This document shows, in pieces, positions 25,139-34,558 of a stretch of DNA of 64,000 nt (its first letter is position 1; the number at the start of each line of letters is the position of its first letter). A program made the translations under genes and the position numbers. The notes under the pieces were generated by a model. The model saw only the letters and a program-made list of their open reading frames with translations, did no database searches and was not told the origin of the DNA. Origin of the DNA: JBHBQE01 sp041776485 (GTDB lineage: Bacteria > Bacillota > Clostridia > Lachnospirales > Lachnospiraceae); NCBI GenBank assembly GCA_041776485.1, contig JBHBQE010000020.1:84660-148659 (forward strand), given 5' to 3'.

Positions 25139-25825
25139 TTAAATAGTAATACCTAGTTCATTCATACGAATCTCAGCTGACTGCTTTGATACTTCATAAA
25201 GCCCTGAAATTTGGTTCACCACATACCATTGAGGAATGGAGTCATCTCCTGACTCTTCAAGTATCTGCTCAACAGCTGTTTTAAAGGTTTGTACCGGCAT
25301 AAGAATTCTTGGGGCGATTCCATTTGCCTGCAATTCCATCCAGTCCACATCATCCCATTCATTCTGAAAGCATTCATCCTTTTTGATGATGGGGTAGCGG
25401 TAGGCGACAGCTTTCTGATTGTCGGAATCGCTGTTATAAAGGTGATAGTTTTTGTGTTTATACCAGTGTACACATTCGTGTGCCACGGTATTGTGCACGC
25501 ATCCTATGTTTTCTTTCACGCAGGGTATCAGGATCAATAAGGATAGTTCTACGTCGCACTTTGATGTCGCGGAATTCATCTTCATCACGGTCATATATGG
25601 GTATTAATCCGCTGGTAAAGCAGATCTGACCGTAGATGCTGAAATCCTCAGACAGACGATATTCTGCTATGATTTTTAGCCCCATCTTTTTCTTGGCAAT
25701 ATCAATGATGGGTACAGCCATTGGTCGGAGCAGAGCTTCAGGGCAATATTCGGTTAAGAATGCCGTTGCTACCGCATCGAATTGGCTTTTTGGAATAACC
25801 GGAACCAGAGACTTCTGCTCAACAT
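25139..25825 (-). pseudogene. ImmA/IrrE-type metallopeptidase gene, frameshifted
   Basis: Encodes the zinc protease type that cleaves XRE repressors in mobile elements and phages. The zinc motif HECVH (in NTVAHECVHWYKHK) and a later glutamate-containing WMELQANGIAPRILMP helix are intact. The gene is broken: the ATG at 25825 behind AGGGGAA is out of frame with the body (MVEQKSLVPVIP-like start), and a second shift lies in an A run near 25528 between RRRTILIDPDTLRER and NIGCVHNT. It lies 16 bases after the XRE gene, the usual ImmR-ImmA arrangement. If the A-run shifts were sequencing errors the gene would be functional. Confidence 0.75.
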
Positions 25826-25840
25826 AATTGTTTCCCCTGC

Positions 25841-26226
25841 TTATCCTTTTTTGTCAATCTCATCATTTATCATTTTCCAGAATTCATCTCCGAGTCCTTT
25901 CTTCTTTGCCTTGCGCAGAGCGGTACGGACATGAGGAATATTCTCATCCATGATGTATTCAGGAAGATCTGGTGCTGCTTCATCGCGTTCTCTTCCTGCG
26001 AGATCAAACATTTCATCCTTTTCATCGATATCAAGTTTCAGAATATCCGCTATGATGTCGAGAAGCTTTTTTCCGGAGGGTTGCGTCTCCCTTTGATAAT
26101 ATCCGAGAGATAGGAGACTGACATATTACCCATTGCTTCCGCTAGGTCACGGAGCAGAATATCTGTGCCGCCCGGACCGCGGCCTTTTCTATTAGCATTT
26201 ATAAATGCTCCAAATTCACCAGCCAT
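25841..26226 (-). pseudogene. XRE-family regulator gene with one frameshift
   Basis: The N-terminal helix-turn-helix is clear (FGAFINANRKGRGPGG, LLRDLAEAMGNMSVSYLSDI, then KGRRNPPEK), about 55 residues. The frame is lost in a six-A run near 26085; after a one-base correction the protein continues KLLDIIADILKLDIDEKDEM and DENIPHVRTALRKAKKKG to a stop at 25841, giving about 128 aa. The start ATG at 26226 has GAAAGAAG upstream. Its place before the ImmA-type gene suggests a protease-relieved repressor controlling the upstream cassette or itself. Confidence 0.75.
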
Positions 26227-26346
26227 AGTGCATCTTCTTTCGTTATTCAGCGAGTTCGCTAATCTAAGTATTATTGTAATGGGCTTTGATAGATATATCA
26301 ATAGAAAAAGGCACCGGTTTTGGTGCCTTGGATGAAATCTTTTTGA

Positions 26347-26727
26347 TTAAACTATTGCCGGCATGTACCGGTAGGATTGTGGGGCACAAGATATACCGAG
26401 ATCCTCAAGAGACAGAGGTTCGTCATATATGACGAGATTCTTAAGAAGATAGGCGACAGCTGTCTTTTTTCCACTATAATATTTTCTGAAGAAATTGTAG
26501 GTTATCCCAGAATGCTCCTTTGTCTGATGCCAGACGGTCAGAAGATCATCCTCAACGATGTCAGCTATTTCAGCTTCACCGACAACCTGCTTCTGAGGTG
26601 CTGTAGCATAAATAATGATTTTATCTACATCTTTACGACAGCGGAACTTCCTGTATTCATAAAGCTTTTTCCCCTCGATTATGCTTTCTACATACTCCGG
26701 GTTAATTGATAATAACATCTGACACAT
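26347..26727 (-). CDS. ASCH/PUA-like domain protein
   Basis: About 126 aa, taking the ATG at 26727 (GGAGGG at 26736-26741, eight bases away) over the ATG at 26733. The whole protein is one ASCH-like beta-barrel: LLSINPEYVESIIEGKKLYEYRKF carries the family G-x-K-x-x-E-x-R pattern, then IIIYATAPQKQVVGEAEI and a C-terminal helical end. ASCH domains bind RNA or modified nucleotides in several systems. It overlaps the GNAT gene by 26 bases, so the two are coupled. Part of the kinase-GNAT-ASCH cassette. Confidence 0.8.
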   Translation of the reverse strand: MCQMLLSINPEYVESIIEGKKLYEYRKFRCRKDVDKIIIYATAPQKQVVGEAEIADIVEDDLLTVWHQTKEHSGITYNFFRKYYSGKKTAVAYLLKNLVIYDEPLSLEDLGISCAPQSYRYMPAIV

Positions 26728-27784
26728 TGACATTTCCCTCCGTTAAGATGGATTTGAACTGATTCGGTGAGAGCTTGACTTCGGTGGGATACTGTCCCTG
26801 TGATGCCCAGTATCCGTTGTTATCTAACCAATCCATATTTACATTTTTTCCAGATCCGAAGTAGCCATAGTAGAGCATCTCGACAACGGAAACATTTTTA
26901 TAACTCGTGTACTTCTGCTGAAGCTCATATTCATTGAAAACAGATTTGTTGCCTATTTTGGATTTTAGTTCATCAAAGGACATAAGGTACTGATTATTAG
27001 CCTTCGCTTGAATTATATCCGTGACAATACAAAATGATGTGACGCAAGAACGATAGCGTTTCCCACTTCCTTCAGTGTATCGACGATATACAAGAACGGG
27101 TTCGCCTATGTAATGAACAGGGCGTGGAGCCTGACCAACATAGATCTTGCTGATTCCGTTGCTTACGCTGCTGCTGATTTTTGTATGCAGAGAAGTTTTA
27201 TTCGCAAGTTCGGAGTAGGCAAACATGGTATCGTGATAAGTATCATCGATGATGATATATCCGGCATGATCAAACCCATCATGTATAAATGGGAAAGATT
27301 TGAGCGGATCGCTAAAGTCTACGTTTGTACGGCTTTTGACATAGACATTCTCCCCGGTTGAGTTGATTCCGGCACGTATGAAGCCAAAACGCTCAAACTG
27401 TGATATTAGAGTTTGTTGTTTTGCAAATACTGTAAGATATATCTCTTCTGCATTTGAATGAAGCCATTTCCACAGAAGAAGTCCGATTGCTCCTTCGCCA
27501 ATCCGAAGTCTGCGATATCTTTCTGCGATTCTAAAGGTCCTGATCTTAATTCTTCGTTTCGAAGGAAGAATCTTGCCCTGGAGCTGGATTTCCTCTTCTT
27601 CATCCTTTAATGCAACAAATGCTCCCATTCCGATTTCGTCCTCAAAGACGAGAGCGGTTGCACCAGCTTCTGCGGTTCGGTTGAACCAATCGGCAAATCC
27701 TGGATAGGAATCCTTTAACAAATCAAAGAAGGCGTCATCCAGGTCAATTTCAGAAAACTTTTTTAGATAGAATCTGCCTGCCAT
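26702..27784 (-). CDS. GNAT acetyltransferase fused to a C-terminal PUA/ASCH-like domain
   Basis: 360 aa. Residues about 5-150 form a GNAT domain: FEDEIGMGAFVALK, the acetyl-CoA loop YRRLRIGEGAIGLLLWKWL and the strand IYLTVFAKQQTLISQFERFGF. The rest, from about 170, looks like an EVE/ASCH-type beta-barrel: SKIYVGQAPRPVHYIGEPVLVYRR and RYRSCVTSFCIVTDI, with a C-terminal extension. A combination of acetyltransferase and RNA-type binding barrel suggests a nucleic-acid-linked target, such as tRNA, but that is inference. It starts four bases after the kinase gene with GAAGGAAGG inside the kinase end. Confidence 0.75.
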   Translation of the reverse strand: MAGRFYLKKFSEIDLDDAFFDLLKDSYPGFADWFNRTAEAGATALVFEDEIGMGAFVALKDEEEEIQLQGKILPSKRRIKIRTFRIAERYRRLRIGEGAIGLLLWKWLHSNAEEIYLTVFAKQQTLISQFERFGFIRAGINSTGENVYVKSRTNVDFSDPLKSFPFIHDGFDHAGYIIIDDTYHDTMFAYSELANKTSLHTKISSSVSNGISKIYVGQAPRPVHYIGEPVLVYRRYTEGSGKRYRSCVTSFCIVTDIIQAKANNQYLMSFDELKSKIGNKSVFNEYELQQKYTSYKNVSVVEMLYYGYFGSGKNVNMDWLDNNGYWASQGQYPTEVKLSPNQFKSILTEGNVNVSDVIIN

Positions 27785-27788
27785 ATTA

Positions 27789-28307
27789 TCATGTTCCTTC
27801 CTTCACCCATTTTATTATATGCTGAATGTCATCCGATCCGTTTGAAACAATGAGAGGAATTCCCAGCTGGTCAGATATTTCTTTAGCGTAAGCTTTTTCT
27901 GCATCCTGAAATGCCTTGATATCATTGATATCTTGTTGAACGCCGTCACGTGTTTCACGACGTTCTGCAATAATCTCCGGACGTTCTGTGAGAAGAATAA
28001 TACGATCAGGTTTTAAAGAAATATATGTTTCCGAGGGGATTCGGGTAATCCTTCCGTCTGCATCCAACAAACAGAAGTGACCATCGAGTATGAATTCGCC
28101 CTCATTTTGACGCAATTCCTCTATAGACTTAATCAGAAGAGGCTGGTTATCGTCAATATCAGGCACATGCTTGTCTTTGGAAAAGCCCCTGTTCCGCTTG
28201 GTAGTTATAAGCTGACTTGCGGAATAGTAGTTGATGTTAAGCTGTTCCTTCACGCAATCACAGAAGAAAGATTTTCCGACTCCGTGGATGCCACTGACAA
28301 GTATCAT
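27789..28307 (-). CDS. P-loop nucleotide kinase-like ATPase
   Basis: 172 aa of adenylate/nucleotide-kinase type. Walker A is GIHGVGKSFF at residues 6-15; GEFILDGHFCLLDADG holds the Walker B-like Asp; a LID-like region TERPEIIAERRETRD with several arginines follows. The substrate is unknown. It is the promoter-proximal gene of the five-gene - strand cassette and faces a divergent XRE gene. The AAA_18-like group often phosphorylates small molecules or nucleotides; whether this one does so is not known. Intact. Confidence 0.8.
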   Translation of the reverse strand: MILVSGIHGVGKSFFCDCVKEQLNINYYSASQLITTKRNRGFSKDKHVPDIDDNQPLLIKSIEELRQNEGEFILDGHFCLLDADGRITRIPSETYISLKPDRIILLTERPEIIAERRETRDGVQQDINDIKAFQDAEKAYAKEISDQLGIPLIVSNGSDDIQHIIKWVKEGT

Positions 28308-28339
28308 GTAAATACCCCCGTTTCAGAATAAGTCTGGAC

Positions 28340-28362
28340 ATGGCGCGGTGGTACCGCGCCAT
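28340..28362. repeat. Perfect GC-rich inverted repeat in the divergent promoter region
   Basis: ATGGCGCGGT, a GGT loop and ACCGCGCCAT form a perfect 10-bp stem. No T run follows on either strand, so it is more likely an operator or RNA hairpin than a terminator. It lies in the leader of the kinase gene. Confidence 0.6.
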
Positions 28363-28408
28363 CGCTATTATGATAACATGAGAAACCGATTTTATCAAGA
28401 GAAAAATA

Positions 28409-28444
28409 GATTAAATCTTGCATTCTCTTGATTTAATCTTGCAT
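28409..28444. promoter_or_regulatory. Operator-like repeats between the kinase and XRE genes
   Basis: GATTAAATC at 28409-28417 and its inverse GATTTAATC at 28430-28438 are each followed by TTGCAT, so ATCTTGCAT also recurs directly with a 21-base period. Two turns of helix and the divergent setting fit a binding site for an XRE protein coded nearby. Confidence 0.5.
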
Positions 28445-28518
28445 ATTCATCGCTGCTATAATAAGATGGTTTCCGAAGACATTAGATTGATTTTTGGAAT
28501 ATTTCTCGGAGGAACGGT

Positions 28519-28743
28519 ATGGCCATAAGTTATAAGAAATTATGGAAATTACTGATAGATCGCGATATGAAAAAGAAGGATTTGCAGGAAATCTCCGGTG
28601 TCAGCTCAGCTTCTATTACCAAGCTGGGTAAAAACGAGAATGTAAATACGGAAATCATAGACAAGATATGCGTTGCCTTGAAGTGCGATGTTTCGGATAT
28701 TATGGAAATTACAGAAGAAAACCAGAGAAAATCAGAGGGTTGA
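28519..28743 (+). CDS. Small XRE-family helix-turn-helix regulator
   Basis: 74 aa, nearly all a Cro/CI-type helix-turn-helix: YKKLWKLLIDRDMKKKDLQE, SGVSSASITKLGKNENVNTE and IDKICVALKCDVSDIMEI. It has a GGAGGAACGGT ribosome-binding site. It is divergent from the kinase cassette and two bases before a broken SNF2 helicase gene, a pairing seen in helicase/methylase defence islands, so it probably regulated that set. Intact and typical of the HTH_26 group. Confidence 0.85.
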   Translation: MAISYKKLWKLLIDRDMKKKDLQEISGVSSASITKLGKNENVNTEIIDKICVALKCDVSDIMEITEENQRKSEG

Positions 28744-28745
28744 AT

Positions 28746-29646
28746 ATGGATAATTATACTCTGCATCAGGCAAGATATTTTGTTGAGGAGATTACGCTGA
28801 AGCGTTCGGAGTCATCAATTGACGGGTTCGCATCGGCAATGTCTGGCATTAAGGTGATTTGAACCCGTACCAAGTTGATGCGGCTCTTTTTGCGATAAAA
28901 TCGGCGCTCAGCAATGGCGCTTTGCTTGCTGATGAGATCGGATTAGGAAAAACAATAGAAGCAGGATTGGTGCTTGCGCAATACTGGTCGGAACGAAAGA
29001 GAAGAATACTTCTTATTGTGCCGGCTTCTCTTCGTATGCAATGGAGATCGGAGTTAAGCGAGAAATTCTACATTGATTTCGTGATAATGGAATTCACAAA
29101 TTTTAACAAGGAACGAAAAGCCGGAAAATTTAATCCGTTTGAGGTGTCAAATCAGGTTGTAATCTGTTCATATGATTTTGCTTCCCGAAAAGCCATTGAG
29201 ATCAGGAATGTCCAGTGGAATCGGGTCATCATGGATGAAACTCATAAACTTTGTAATATCTATCTATAGGACAAATAATGTCACGGGCAATAGGCTGAAG
29301 ATTGCATTAAGTGGAAGAAAAAAAACTCCTGTTTACGGCCACGCCGCTGCAAAATAATCTCATGGAACTATATGGTCTTTCTAGTATCATTGATGACCAT
29401 GTGTTTGGTGATGCAAAGACATTTCGTGAGATGTATGTGGCTGTATCAAATCCTGATATTCGTAACCACAGTCTCCGAGCACGCCTGCAACCTGTCTGTA
29501 AGCGTACCCTCAGATCTCAGGTGTCAGAGTATGTTAAATACACGGAGCGTATCGCTATTCTGCAGGAATATGCATCGAATCCGAACGAGGAAAGATTATA
29601 CAACGATATATCAGATTATCAACAGACGGACAACTTCTATGAATGA
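28746..29646 (+). pseudogene. SNF2-type helicase gene, frameshifted and truncated
   Basis: Begins MDNYTLHQARYFVEEITLKR. After a one-base loss near 28853 it continues LNPYQVDAALFAIKSALSNG with Walker A in LLADEIGLGKTIEAGL, then ILLIVPASLRMQWRSEL, a DEAH-like box as IMDETHK, and, after further shifts (one in an eight-A run near 29320), LLFTATPLQNNLMELYGLSS (motif III). It stops at 29646 about halfway through the usual helicase, with no C-terminal helicase domain. Such helicases belong to defence islands. Not functional as written. Confidence 0.8.
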
Positions 29647-29723
29647 TCGTACACAATATTATACTCTCAATTTTTGAGTAAGAGTTGAGAAAAACGCAGA
29701 AGAGTTGAGAAAAAAAGATAAGT

Positions 29724-29966
29724 GTGGATAATGATAAGCATGTGGAGATGGTAGCACTATTGTCTAAATTTGATGTTGATAAGCATATAGATGTTAAAAT
29801 TAAGCTTGATGAGCTTGATTTGACAAGCACTGAAAGTAAAGCGAATTATGCAAAAATCAAGGAATATATTTTAGAAAACTTTGGTTTGAAAGTTTCAGCA
29901 TTCTATATTGCCCAGATTAAAAAGAAATGTGGTATAGAGTTGAGAGAGAATTATAATAAGTCAAAA
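29724..29966 (+). pseudogene. Stray copy of an RlmD-type C-terminal tail
   Basis: The first 80 or so codons of an open frame read KHVEMVALLSKFDVDKHI, DELDLTSTESKANYAKIKEY and FGLKVSAFYIAQIKKKCGIE. I know this sequence type as the C-terminal extension of RlmD copies altered by integrative elements: the opening HVEMVALLSK matches the VETVCLLSN of rlmD in this window. After about 29966 the frame runs into the antisense of a GNAT fragment, so the open frame as a whole is not one gene. It marks a former element end. Confidence 0.6.
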
Positions 29967-29978
29967 AAGAAAAACAAG

Positions 29979-30207
29979 TTATTCCACAATGCACCTTTTC
30001 TATCTTACTTATTTTCTTATAACCTAACTTTTCATACAAATGACAATTTCCTTTCTCCTGAAAAATTGTATCAAGTTCCCAATTGTTTTCTCCATGAAGC
30101 CTTTCTATTTCATAAAATTCATAAAACGCTCTTTGAGCTATTCCCCTATTGCGGTATTTTTCTGTAATAAAAACAGGTGCAACTCTTTTTCTGATACAGG
30201 TATAATG
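29979..30207 (-). pseudogene. C-terminal fragment of a GNAT acetyltransferase gene
   Basis: On the - strand the frame reads VAPVFITEKYRNRGIAQRAF (acetyl-CoA loop R-x-R-G-I-A), YEIERLHGENNWELDTIFQE and NCHLYEKLGYKKISK, a typical GNAT C-terminal half. The N-terminal half is missing, and the C-terminal end runs directly into the RlmD-tail fragment, so it is a recombination leftover. Confidence 0.65.
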
Positions 30208-30420
30208 GAGATGGATAAGATTTCCTAAAAAAACGGATAGCTTTTTATCCGATTTCTTTTGGGAAGCATACGGGAGGGGGGTAGGAAATTTATTTCCGTG
30301 GGGGTGTGTAGCTCTCCTGTATCAGTGATAACTGATATGCCCTCTGCTAAGGAGCCTTTGGGGAACGCACGCACCTGTTAAGGTGTATATGTGCGCCCTT
30401 GTACCCTTGTAAACAAGGGA
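30208..30420. other. Noncoding stretch with two hairpins
   Basis: No gene seen. It holds a short hairpin-forming segment around 30365-30395 (GCACCT-GTTA-AGGTGT core) and a second at 30404-30420 (CCCTTGT-AA-ACAAGGG), plus a G-rich run at 30270-30285. They may be remains of an element end or transfer region; nothing firmer can be said. Confidence 0.3.
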
Positions 30421-30657
30421 CTATTCCTCTATTTCCATTTCTTCCTCTTGGTTTTCTATGTTTTCTTCTTTCATTTGTTCTCTTTTCTCTATGATTTTTA
30501 GGATTTTTTGATTGACTGCTTCTTTTATATTTGGAAATGTGATTAGCTGATAAAATTCATCTTTGGTAAAGTCTTTACTTTCAGTAAAGATACTTTCAAA
30601 GACTGCTCCTTTTTCATAAAGGTGTTTATCTCTCCTTTTTCTTTCTTCCTGTTTCTG
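30421..30657 (-). pseudogene. Truncated conjugative-element protein (DUF3847/mobilisation-like)
   Basis: An open - strand frame without a start codon reads QEERKRRDKHLYEKGAVFES, then DFTKDEFYQLITFPNIKEAV and a glutamate-rich tail ending in TAG. The R-x-x-R-x-x-x-L-x-E-R/K-G-A motif resembles small mobilisation proteins of conjugative transposons. A stop codon immediately precedes the fragment, so it is 5'-truncated. Confidence 0.45.
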
Positions 30658-30689
30658 CTAACTGATGCCGATTTAAGTAAGGTGTCTTG

Positions 30690-31216
30690 TTAATGAGTGC
30701 GCTAATATCGGACAGATTCCGAACATGGAAAAGCTGATTGCAACAATCAGATCCCGTGAGATAAGTGCCTGTCTGGCTCTTCAGGCTAAATCTCAGATGA
30801 AGGCTATTTACAAAGATAACGCTGATACAATTATCGGTAATATGAATTTCCAGATTTTCCTTGGTGGTACAGAGAAAACTACTTTGAAGGATCTTACCGA
30901 AATTCTTGGAAAAGAGACCATTGATATGTATACCACAGGTAATACCAAAGGCTCGCAGGAATCCTATAACATGAATTATCAGAAGCTTAGGAAAGAGCCG
31001 ATGAGCATGGATGAGCTTGCTGTTATGGATGGTAGTAAATTATTGTTCAGGTAAGAAGTGTAAGACCATTTCTTTCTTATAAGTATGACCTGAAAAAGCA
31101 TCCGAATTATCATCTGAGACTACGATAAGAAGAACTGGTTTGATATTGAGAAGTATCTGAACCGTAAACTTGTGCTTCATCCAAACGATGAGTACGAAGT
31201 GTTTGAGGTTGATTAG
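30690..31216 (+). pseudogene. VirD4/TraG coupling-protein C-terminal fragment
   Basis: Opens mid-gene with NIGQIPNMEKLIATIRSREI, continues ADTIIGNMNFQIFLGG and EILGKETIDMYTTGN, then after frameshifts near 31045 and 31120 reads VRSVRPFLSYKYDLKKHPNY and NWFDIEKYLNRKLVLHPNDE to a TAG. This is the C-terminal third of the ATPase that links relaxosomes to the transfer channel in Tn916/Tn1549-type elements. The Walker boxes are absent. It shows that a conjugative element once lay here. Confidence 0.8.
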
Positions 31217-31407
31217 AACGGTTGTTTTGATTATAATAATACTGATGATTTTTATTTTGGTGAAAATCAGTCTCCAAACCTGAAAGGCAATTCTATGCAT
31301 GGATAATCTGGTTTTCAAATCGGATTCAGCTAAGAAGGTGACAGTATTGTCCGCTATCCGGTGCGTGATTGCTGTAATGGAATTCAGGTAGAAAGGAGAT
31401 AATAGTC

Positions 31408-31659
31408 ATGGCAAAAGGTGTATCATCTAAGACACACAGTCAAAAAGAATTGGATAATTACGCTAATCAGCATAATCCAAACAACAAGGCCTACAAGGCA
31501 AGAGTTGCTAATGATCAGGCGACTAAGAAACAGTCCAAGAAAGCATTGGCAAATCAAGCTAAGAAGCGTGCAAAACGCCAGGCTGAATTCGAGGCGGAAT
31601 ATGGTGTCATGTATCCGCTTGATTGGATGTGTTACAGCAATCCATATGATTTTGACTAA
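31408..31659 (+). CDS. Small basic conjugative-element protein
   Basis: 83 aa with AAAGGAGA upstream. The sequence (SSKTHSQKELDNYANQHNPN, then KKQSKKALANQAKKRAKR) is strongly basic in the middle and ends with an aromatic, acidic tail (YPLDWMCYSNPYDFD). I recall it as a small hypothetical protein that sits between virD4 and maff2 in Lachnospiraceae conjugative elements. It is intact, and the function is unknown. Confidence 0.6.
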   Translation: MAKGVSSKTHSQKELDNYANQHNPNNKAYKARVANDQATKKQSKKALANQAKKRAKRQAEFEAEYGVMYPLDWMCYSNPYDFD

Positions 31660-31865
31660 TCATGAAAGCAAGAGAGCATCAATCTATTATGGTTGGTGCT
31701 TTTTTGTTGTAGTTTTTTAATTATGAGAAAGAGCTTATAGTGCAGTCGTATTAGGGGCTTTTTTTAATGCGCGCATTTTCAAAGTTCAGTCGACGGGGCT
31801 TTGGAAGGACAACTAAATACAAAGAAACCAAAAACAATTTTTTAAGAAAACAGGAGGATTTTATT

Positions 31866-31980
31866 ATGGCATTTTTCAACTCAGCAGTAGGCGTACTTCA
31901 GACACTCGTTATCGCACTTGGTGCAGGTCTTGGAATTTGGGACGTTGTAAATCTCATGGAAGGTTACGGCAATGATAATC
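31866..31980 (+). pseudogene. Maff2-family membrane protein gene, 5' exon (split by a group II intron)
   Basis: Starts behind AGGAGG with MAFFNSAVGVLQTLVIALGA, GLGIWDVVNLMEGYGNDN, a hydrophobic helix typical of the small Maff2 proteins of conjugative elements. Codon 39 is cut after its first base, where the intron begins. Splicing to 34734 would restore N-D-N-P-G-A-N, matching the family's usual N-D-N-P-G-A, but the downstream exon meets a stop (CAATAA) within nine codons, so the second half of the protein is lost even after splicing. Confidence 0.75.
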
Positions 31981-32701
31981 GTGCGACACGTTCCTAACTG
32001 AAAAGGTTAGGCACTAAGTCGAAGGGCTTTATAGCCTGAAATCTTAGGAGAAATGATAATCTGAAGGGTGGAATGACGGAGTAACGCCCCGAAACGCCCA
32101 CACTGATACTCCGATTGGCACAGGATATGCAGCTATCCGACTGTCAAAAGCTCGGTGAAGTCGGCAGAGAGTAACCGTAAGCGGAGCAATCCGCACGAAA
32201 CCTGTCCAGAGGTGGACGGTGCTACCTATATGCCGGGTGTCGGATATTTATGGTGAGAATGTATGAAAATACTGACGAACTTCTGAATGTACGGGTCTAA
32301 ACGTTTGGATTTGCCGAAAGGCATTCTCCCATTAAATTGGGGTGTCCGTGGATTAGTAAGATTGGTTGTTATGAACATCCACATACCGTTACAGGCGGTA
32401 AGGTTCCTTGGAACTGGGCACAGGCTTAGAGGAAGCACCTAAAAGTATCTATTGATAGGATTGTCGGAACGTGGAAAGCCGGGAACGTATGAAACAAGCT
32501 ATTGCAAGTCGTTGGGCGGGAAAGTCGGTTTTATCCGATATAACCGCACTTAATCCTGGTGAGAGTAGGGGCATAGTACCGATGAAGCGGTGATAACAAG
32601 CCGTGGAGGGATAGCCCCAAGTCGAGTTTAGAAACAAAATCTGAAAACACAGTAAACACAGCTTCGAGTATGACAAAGAAAATCCTAACCGAAAGGGGTG
32701 G

Positions 32702-34558
32702 GTGCCTGTGTTGACTTCGGAGCAGCAAAAGCACAAACCGAAACAAAGCAAAATCCGCTATACGGAGCATTACGACCTGCAAAGCACTTTTGACGGTCTG
32801 TATGCTGATAGTCTGAATGGCAAAACATTTCAGAACCTTATGAGCCTAATTGCGAGTGAGGAAAATATCAAACTGGCATACCGAACAATCAAGGGCAATA
32901 AGGGCAGTGGTACTCCCAGCGTGGATAAGCGGACAATCAAAGCCCTTACTACACTTCGTGAGGAACAATTCGTCTAGCTTATTCAAAAACAGTTCAGTTG
33001 GTATACTCCCCGCCCGGTTAAGCGGGTGGAAATCCCAAAGCCCAACAGAAAAACAAGACCGTTAGATATCCCCACAATCATTGACCACATGGTACAGCAA
33101 TGTATTTTACCGGTGCTTGAACCAATCTGTGAAGCAAAATTTCATGAGCGTTCCAACGGTTTCCGTCCGAACCGCTCTACGGAACACGCCATAGCACAAT
33201 GCTGTCGGCTCATGCAGATACAGCACCTACATTATGCGGTTGACATCGACATTCGCGGCTTCTTTGATAATGTCAATCACGGAAAGCGATTAAGGCAGAT
33301 GTGGGGAATAGGAATCCGGGATAAAAAGCTGTTGTGTATCGTCAAGCAGATGTTAAAGGCACAGGTGGTGCTTCCAGACGGAACGAGGATAACCCCAACC
33401 AAAGGAACACTACAGGGCGGTATTTTGTCGCCGCTACTTTCCAACATTGTGCTAAATGAGCTTGATTGGTAGGTGACTTCCCAATGGGAGGAAATGCCTA
33501 CCATTACGATTACAAAATCCGGCAGAACGCCCACGGTACGGACATTAAAAGCCATACCTACCGGGCATTACGCCGGAGTAATCTCAAAGAAATGTATATC
33601 GTGAGATACGTCGATGACTTCAAAATCTTCTGCCGGAGCTGACAAGACGCTGAAAAGGCGTTTGAAGCAATACGCTTATGGCTAAAAGACCGGCTTGGAC
33701 TGGAAATCAGCCAGGAAAAGTCTAAAGTCATCAATCTAAAACAACGCTACTCGGAGTTTTTGGGATTTAAGATGAAAGTCTATCCCAAAGTAAAAAAGTA
33801 TGTAGTCTGCTCACACATGAGCGCCAAAGCCATAAAACACGCAAAGGAGAAAATATCCACCGCTATTCGGGCGATACAAAATCCGGCAGATGACCGGGCG
33901 CAGTATATTGCCATTCAGCAATACGATTCAGTAGTTGCCGGACTTCACAATTATTATCGTCTGGCAACACACATCAGCGTGGATTTTCCGAAGCTGTCCC
34001 AAGGGCTGAAATTGCAAATGAGAAACAGACTGCGGGAACTCACTCCTAAAGGAAAACTGGAACGTGGATTTATCAAGGAACGGTATGGAAAGAGTAAACA
34101 GCTAAGGTTTTTGAACGGACACCCTCTCATTCCAATGGGATATGTCCGAACAAGGGACGCCCAACACAAAAAGAAATCCGTCAATCGGTATACGCTTGGA
34201 GGGACGGGCAGAAATCCATAAAAATCTCGGTATCAATACTGATACGATGATATGGCTCATGCAAAACCCTGTGTTGGATAAAACGATTGAGTTTGCAGAC
34301 AACCGAATTTCCCTGTTTGAGGCTCAATATGGGCGATGCGCCATTACTGGCACTGACCTTATGCCATATTACATTCGCTGTCACCATAAAACGCAGCTTG
34401 AAAATGGCGGTATAGATGAATACAGCAATCTTGTCCTTGTGATCGAAGTGGTACATATCTTAATCCATGCTACCTTGCAAGAAACAATCCAGAAGCACCT
34501 CAAGGAACTCCAACTGAACAAAAAGCAACTGGAAAAACTGAATAAACTGCGAAAATAG
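32702..34558 (+). pseudogene. Group II intron reverse transcriptase/maturase gene, inactivated
   Basis: Starts at GTG behind AAGGGGTG. The RT fingers and palm can be followed: VEIPKPNRKTRPLDIPTIID, FHERSNGFRPNRSTEHAI, YAVDIDIRGFFDNVNH, GTLQGGILSPLLSNIVLNEL and the catalytic YVDD at 33607-33618, then the maturase (X) domain and a C-terminal HNH (YGRCAITGTDLMPYYIRCHH, NGGIDEYSNLVLV). It is broken by in-frame stops near 32975 (TAG), 33470 (TAG) and 33640 (TGA) and by frameshifts near 33500 and 34200. Confidence 0.85.

Noticed and set aside
28340..28362. Terminator of the kinase cassette or of an incoming gene
   Set aside because: No T tract on either strand after the perfect stem; treated as an operator or RNA hairpin instead.
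29724..30167. A 147-codon open frame as one intact gene
   Set aside because: Only the first 80 or so codons match a known tail; the rest is the antisense of a GNAT fragment.
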